In this document: positions 60,787-64,000 of the stretch, piece by piece | How the letters are laid out: the number at the start of each line of letters is the position of its first letter | How positions within the stretch are numbered: position 1 is the first letter of the stretch | Assembly: GCF_000513115.1 (NCBI RefSeq) | Contig: NZ_BAUU01000014.1 | Location: 62,001 to 126,000, forward strand | Length of the DNA: 64,000 bases | Reading direction: 5' to 3' | Source of the DNA: Halalkalibacter hemicellulosilyticusJCM 9152 | GTDB lineage: Bacteria > Bacillota > Bacilli > Bacillales > Bacillaceae_D | Made by a program: the position numbers and the translations under genes | The notes under the pieces: model-generated | What the model was told of the DNA's origin: nothing | Databases searched by the model: none | The model's input: only the letters and a program-made list of their open reading frames with translations

Positions 60787-62352
60787 CTAGTAATTGGTTG
60801 ATAATAATTTTTCTATAAATGTGGTAACTTTAATATTTTCACGTTTTATACACTCTATTAAGTAGTTAGAAGGTATGGGTGTTTTTACTTTGAATCGAGT
60901 GTTCTCATTGATTAATTGTTCAATTTCATTAAAGACGATTTGTAATGGGACTAGCTCTTGTTTTTTTAATGTATAATCATTAATTCCATGATTATATTCA
61001 GCGAGTAAGGTAATAAATGGTTGATCTACTCCTTGATTTGATTTACTTGTTATGGAAAATGGTTGTTTTTCTATAGGAATTATATTACCAAAATCTTTTT
61101 CAATATATTTAATGCCATGCTGGCATTTTAAAGTTGATTCATTTCTTATATAGTGTTGTTTTTGATACACATTTCCTTTCATATCTATCAATCTGTAACA
61201 AGCACGGATGATAAATGGATGCTTACTAGTTTCACTTTCACTATTAGACATATCAAGTTTGATGGTACACGTGTTAGGTGCATTTCTAGGATTATCAGAT
61301 TTAATATTAACATTAGATTTATCTTCTAATTGAAAAGGGGAAAACAAATGATTTGGAAAAATCATTTTGCATCTTTGGTGTCTTAGTGTTTTGGTGTATT
61401 TCTTCCAATCGTCAAATGCTTCCATATATAATTTAAGTTTCTCATTTGAGGAGGTTTGGAAGTTGTCTACTGTTTTGTTTATGCTTTCTTTTTTTATGAT
61501 CTTTATTAATCTTTTCAATAGTCCAGATTGTTGGCGCGATTTTTCAATGTAATCACTGTGTTCGTTTTCATATTCTTCCTGATATTTTGAAAATATTCTA
61601 TGTTTTTGTTTACTTACTTCAAGCTCCGTCTCTAAATTGTATTTTTTTAATATTAAATTTAGATTCCTATTGAATTGTTGAATCTTTAATTGGATTGTTG
61701 AAGTTAATTGGAAATCACCTTCTAGAAAATAAGAAATATCCTTTGAGAAATAATGAGCGAAATTAAAATACGTATATCCATAATGGAAGTAATTATCTAT
61801 TTCATTAAGGTCTTTCAACAATAATTCTATATATAAAGTGAATTCCTCTAAGTTCATGGTTTCTTTTGAAGAACATACTTTTAAATTGTATTGATAGGAG
61901 CTAAATTCATTAAAGCCTACAAAAGAAGAAGATAGTTTTTGAATGTAGGCTTGTTCCCTTTTATCTAATTGATCTCCAGTAATTTCCTCTATGATAATCA
62001 TGCGGAAGTCATTCAAAGTACAATCATTTTCCAACATATATTTAAATATCTTACAAGCATTAATTTTACCCTCATAGTAAGAATATTCATTTGAAAAGAA
62101 GTATTTATAGTAATCATCATAGGATAGCCTATTTAATGCTAGTATTTGGATTAAATGTTCTTTATAACTCTTTTGTATATTAGCCGATTTTCCTATGTAA
62201 ATGGGAATAACACTTTCATTAGTGAAGTGATCTATGTAGAGTAAATAGATTCCCGAAGTGGCATGGTTAGTATTTGAAGTTACTTCTTTGACTGAATGGC
62301 TCTTTATTAAATGTTTTACCTCACCTTTTATTCTTTTAATATTTGTATTCAT
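60787..62352 (-). CDS. GIY-YIG nuclease-domain protein
   Basis: A 521-residue protein. GIYLLYID (34-41), IYIGKSANI (51-59), a K-EH at 64-66 and KREQAYI with the catalytic Glu at 133 match the GIY-YIG nuclease fold; the usual Arg in the second strand region is not obvious. The remaining 380 residues are helical and coiled (150-320), then beta-rich (HPFIIRACYRLIDMKGNVYQ), and match nothing I know. The gene is AT-rich even for this window and full of Asn, Lys and Ile codons, so recent transfer is likely. AGGAGG precedes the ATG. Defence or mobile-element origin is possible. Confidence 0.75.
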   Translation of the reverse strand: MNTNIKRIKGEVKHLIKSHSVKEVTSNTNHATSGIYLLYIDHFTNESVIPIYIGKSANIQKSYKEHLIQILALNRLSYDDYYKYFFSNEYSYYEGKINACKIFKYMLENDCTLNDFRMIIIEEITGDQLDKREQAYIQKLSSSFVGFNEFSSYQYNLKVCSSKETMNLEEFTLYIELLLKDLNEIDNYFHYGYTYFNFAHYFSKDISYFLEGDFQLTSTIQLKIQQFNRNLNLILKKYNLETELEVSKQKHRIFSKYQEEYENEHSDYIEKSRQQSGLLKRLIKIIKKESINKTVDNFQTSSNEKLKLYMEAFDDWKKYTKTLRHQRCKMIFPNHLFSPFQLEDKSNVNIKSDNPRNAPNTCTIKLDMSNSESETSKHPFIIRACYRLIDMKGNVYQKQHYIRNESTLKCQHGIKYIEKDFGNIIPIEKQPFSITSKSNQGVDQPFITLLAEYNHGINDYTLKKQELVPLQIVFNEIEQLINENTRFKVKTPIPSNYLIECIKRENIKVTTFIEKLLSTNY

Positions 62353-62482
62353 GCGAACCTCCTATAAATGAAATTGGATAGAGTCACCTATTAACAAATT
62401 CCGAGAAAATCTACTGTCTATTTACTTATGAGTTTTCTAAAGAAATAGAATGACAATTGGATTAATCGCTACATTCAGAAGA

Positions 62483-62516
62483 GAGGCTAGGAGAGCAGTA
62501 CTGCTTCTCTAGCCTC
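62483..62516. terminator. Hairpin after the aminopeptidase gene
   Basis: GAGGCTAGGAGAGCAG and CTGCTTCTCTAGCCTC form a 16-bp stem with two mismatched positions and a TA loop, at the 3-prime end of the minus-strand gene. Confidence 0.65.
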
Positions 62517-62531
62517 CTTAATATAAAAGGA

Positions 62532-63764
62532 TTAAAACGCCCAATTCCCATCACGGAAAATCGGTTCGCGCTTCCCATCTTCATACACACCATCAATATT
62601 CATGTCCGCAGACCCCACCATGAAGTCAACATGAGTTAAGCTCGTATTTAATCCGTTTTTCTCAAGTTCTTCCTTAGACATCTCTTTTCCACCATCGATA
62701 CAAAAAGCATAAGCAGAGCCTAAAGCTAAATGGTTTGAAGCATTTTCATCAAACAACGTATTAAAGAAGATAATATCTGCATTTGAAATCGGAGAATCGT
62801 GAGGCACGAGTGCGACCTCGCCAATATAACTTGAGCCTTCATCCGTTTCAATTAGACGTTTTAATGTTTCATAGCCTTCTTCCGCTTTGAAATCAATCAC
62901 TTTTCCGTCTTTGAAGGTTAATGAAAAATTATTAATGAGCGTTCCTCCGTAATTTAGTGGTTTTGTGCTCGAAACGGTTCCGTTTACTCCGGTTTTCTTT
63001 GCCGATGTAAATACTTCCTCTGTTGGCATATTAGCAACAAAGGAAACACCTTCTTTATTAATACTACCTCCGCTTACCCAAAGGTGAGTAGTCGGTAACT
63101 CAATGACAAGGTCCGTCCCTTCAGATTGATAATGTAGGGCATGAAAATGTTTTTCATTTAATGTATTCATTTTTTGATCAAGGTTATTTAAATGGTCGTT
63201 CCATGCGGATACAGGGTCGTCCTCATTGATTCTTGTTGCTGCGAAGATCGCCTCCCAAAGTTTATCCATCGCTTCTGAAACTGGGACATCCGGAAACACC
63301 TTTTGCGCCCAGCCTTCTGATGGTACTGCGACAATGGACCAGCTAACCTTATCGCTCATAATATAAGAACGGAAGCCTTCCATTGCTTTTCCGCTTGCTT
63401 TATTCATATTAGATACGCGCTCTGGGTCCGCACCTTTTAATAAATCTGGGTTTGAGCCTGTAATACTTAAAAAGGCAGCACCGCCTTCTGCCATTTCTTC
63501 ATAGCCTTTTGCGATCCATTCCGGGTACTCATGAAAAGCCTCATCGGGAGCGAGTTCAAATTTTGTCTTTGTTAGTTCCTCGTCACTCCATTCGACATGA
63601 ACATTTTTAGCACCAGCCTCGTATGCTTTTTTGGCTACTAGTCGAACGAGGTCAACTGCAGTAATCGGGGAGCGTACAACAAGGGTTTGGTCTTTTTGAA
63701 TGTTCACACCGATTTTAACAGCAAGCTCAGCGTATTTTTCTAATTTTTCCGTAAAACTGGTCAT
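62532..63764 (-). CDS. ampS: Aminopeptidase, M29 family (AmpS/PepS)
   Basis: A 410-residue metallo-aminopeptidase. The M29 family blocks VHVEWSDEELTK, WSIVAVPSEGWAQKVFPDVP, NMPTEEVFTSA (metal Glu), FNTLFDENASNHLALGSAY (Glu and His) and LTHVDFMVGSADMNIDG are intact. It releases N-terminal residues from peptides in the cytoplasm. The ATG follows GAGGTAGA. It is divergent from the riboswitch-controlled gene at the window end. Confidence 0.93.
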   Translation of the reverse strand: MTSFTEKLEKYAELAVKIGVNIQKDQTLVVRSPITAVDLVRLVAKKAYEAGAKNVHVEWSDEELTKTKFELAPDEAFHEYPEWIAKGYEEMAEGGAAFLSITGSNPDLLKGADPERVSNMNKASGKAMEGFRSYIMSDKVSWSIVAVPSEGWAQKVFPDVPVSEAMDKLWEAIFAATRINEDDPVSAWNDHLNNLDQKMNTLNEKHFHALHYQSEGTDLVIELPTTHLWVSGGSINKEGVSFVANMPTEEVFTSAKKTGVNGTVSSTKPLNYGGTLINNFSLTFKDGKVIDFKAEEGYETLKRLIETDEGSSYIGEVALVPHDSPISNADIIFFNTLFDENASNHLALGSAYAFCIDGGKEMSKEELEKNGLNTSLTHVDFMVGSADMNIDGVYEDGKREPIFRDGNWAF

Positions 63765-63861
63765 CTTTATCTACCTCAATTCTAATTAATGTATTCCATT
63801 CATTACATACTATACCAATATTATGTCCGAGAGAAAAGAATAGCACGACATTGTTTATTTA

Positions 63862-63870
63862 TGCTATGAT
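63862..63870 (+). promoter_or_regulatory. Extended -10 promoter of the preQ1 leader
   Basis: TGCTATGAT, an extended -10 element (TG-N-TATGAT), lies 14 bases before the riboswitch aptamer. Confidence 0.5.
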
Positions 63871-63884
63871 AATAGTGATAAGAA

Positions 63885-63948
63885 AGAGGTTCGCGAACTC
63901 CCTCTATAAAAAACTAAGGTGATAACTGTACAGTGGTACAGTTTTCTT
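63885..63948 (+). ncRNA. preQ1-I riboswitch with terminator
   Basis: AGAGGTTC, a short loop, ACTCCCTCT, then ATAAAAAACTAAGG (63885-63919) is the preQ1 class I aptamer: the AGAGG/CCTCT stem P1 and the A-rich tail whose end pairs with the loop. Right after it, AACTGTAC-AGTG-GTACAGTT with TTTC (63924-63948) is a terminator. Ligand binding would favour termination, lowering a queuosine synthesis or uptake gene when preQ1 is plentiful. Confidence 0.92.
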
Positions 63949-63990
63949 GTCGTTTTATTATAAAATGATTAACCTAATAGGAGTGATCGA

Positions 63991-64000
63991 ATGCTCGTTC
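63991..64000 (+). CDS. Start of a preQ1-regulated gene
   Basis: TAGGAGTGATCGA followed by ATGCTCGTT is a good ribosome site and start codon, but only three codons are in the window. The riboswitch upstream implies a queuosine biosynthesis gene or a preQ1 transporter; which one cannot be told. Confidence 0.65.

Noticed and set aside
1-64000. CRISPR arrays, tRNA or rRNA genes, prophage, and intact insertion sequences
   Set aside because: No regular spaced repeats, tRNA-like cloverleaves, rRNA sequence, phage structural genes or transposase genes were recognised.

Overview
The window is chromosomal DNA of a low-GC, endospore-forming member of the Bacillaceae. Evidence for this is a set of small acid-soluble spore protein (SASP) genes (sspO, sspP, sspN, tlp) placed around the aconitase gene citB with yneP, yneQ and yneR homologues nearby, much as in Bacillus subtilis. 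Further support comes from sigma-A, sigma-G and sigma-K-like promoters, strong Gram-positive ribosome binding sites and a preQ1-I riboswitch. Carbohydrate genes and intergenic repeats suggest an environmental, perhaps alkaliphilic, Bacillus relative, but the species cannot be fixed from the sequence. No rRNA, tRNA, CRISPR array, prophage or intact insertion sequence was seen.

Region 1 (1-10.2 kb) handles pectin or rhamnogalacturonan breakdown. It holds the end of a GH105 unsaturated glycuronyl hydrolase, a frameshifted DUF624 (YesL-type) gene, a YesM/YesN-type two-component pair, a sensory-rhodopsin-transducer-like protein, a DeoR repressor, kduD, kduI, a LacI repressor and a BASS-family transporter. 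A perfect cre site lies in the DUF624 promoter. A shared 20-bp operator lies in both the deoR and kduD promoters.

Region 2 (10.3-13.3 kb) holds a thioesterase, then decayed DNA (an interspersed repeat, an ABC ATPase fragment and a Nudix fragment), then an SMR efflux pair with a TetR repressor and two matching operators; the second SMR gene is frameshifted.

Region 3 (13.4-41.4 kb) is mostly core: sspP-sspO, citB, spore small proteins, DUF421, VanZ and TVP38 membrane proteins, a CopC/CopD pair, a tandem-AAA SpoVK-like ATPase, yneP, tlp, yneQ, nadE, an RNase H protein, metA, a YkuI-like protein with a degenerate EAL domain, an MFS transporter, YppG- and Hsp20-like proteins, a dipeptidase, a SurA-N lipoprotein, cheV, yneR, msrA, an esterase and a GH36 alpha-galactosidase.

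Region 4 (41.6-59.2 kb) is the most interesting. A four-gene dTDP-rhamnose operon in the order of B. subtilis spsIJKL is embedded among five sulfotransferase-family genes, four CgeB-like glycosyltransferase genes and several probable spore-surface protein genes, one with a sigma-K-type promoter. Together they suggest a sulfated, rhamnose-containing glycan on the spore surface.

Region 5 (59.2-64 kb) has a multi-pass permease, an AT-rich gene for a GIY-YIG domain protein, an M29 aminopeptidase, and a preQ1-I riboswitch leading into a gene cut by the window end. Two interspersed repeat families (called R1 and R2 here) occur between genes throughout.
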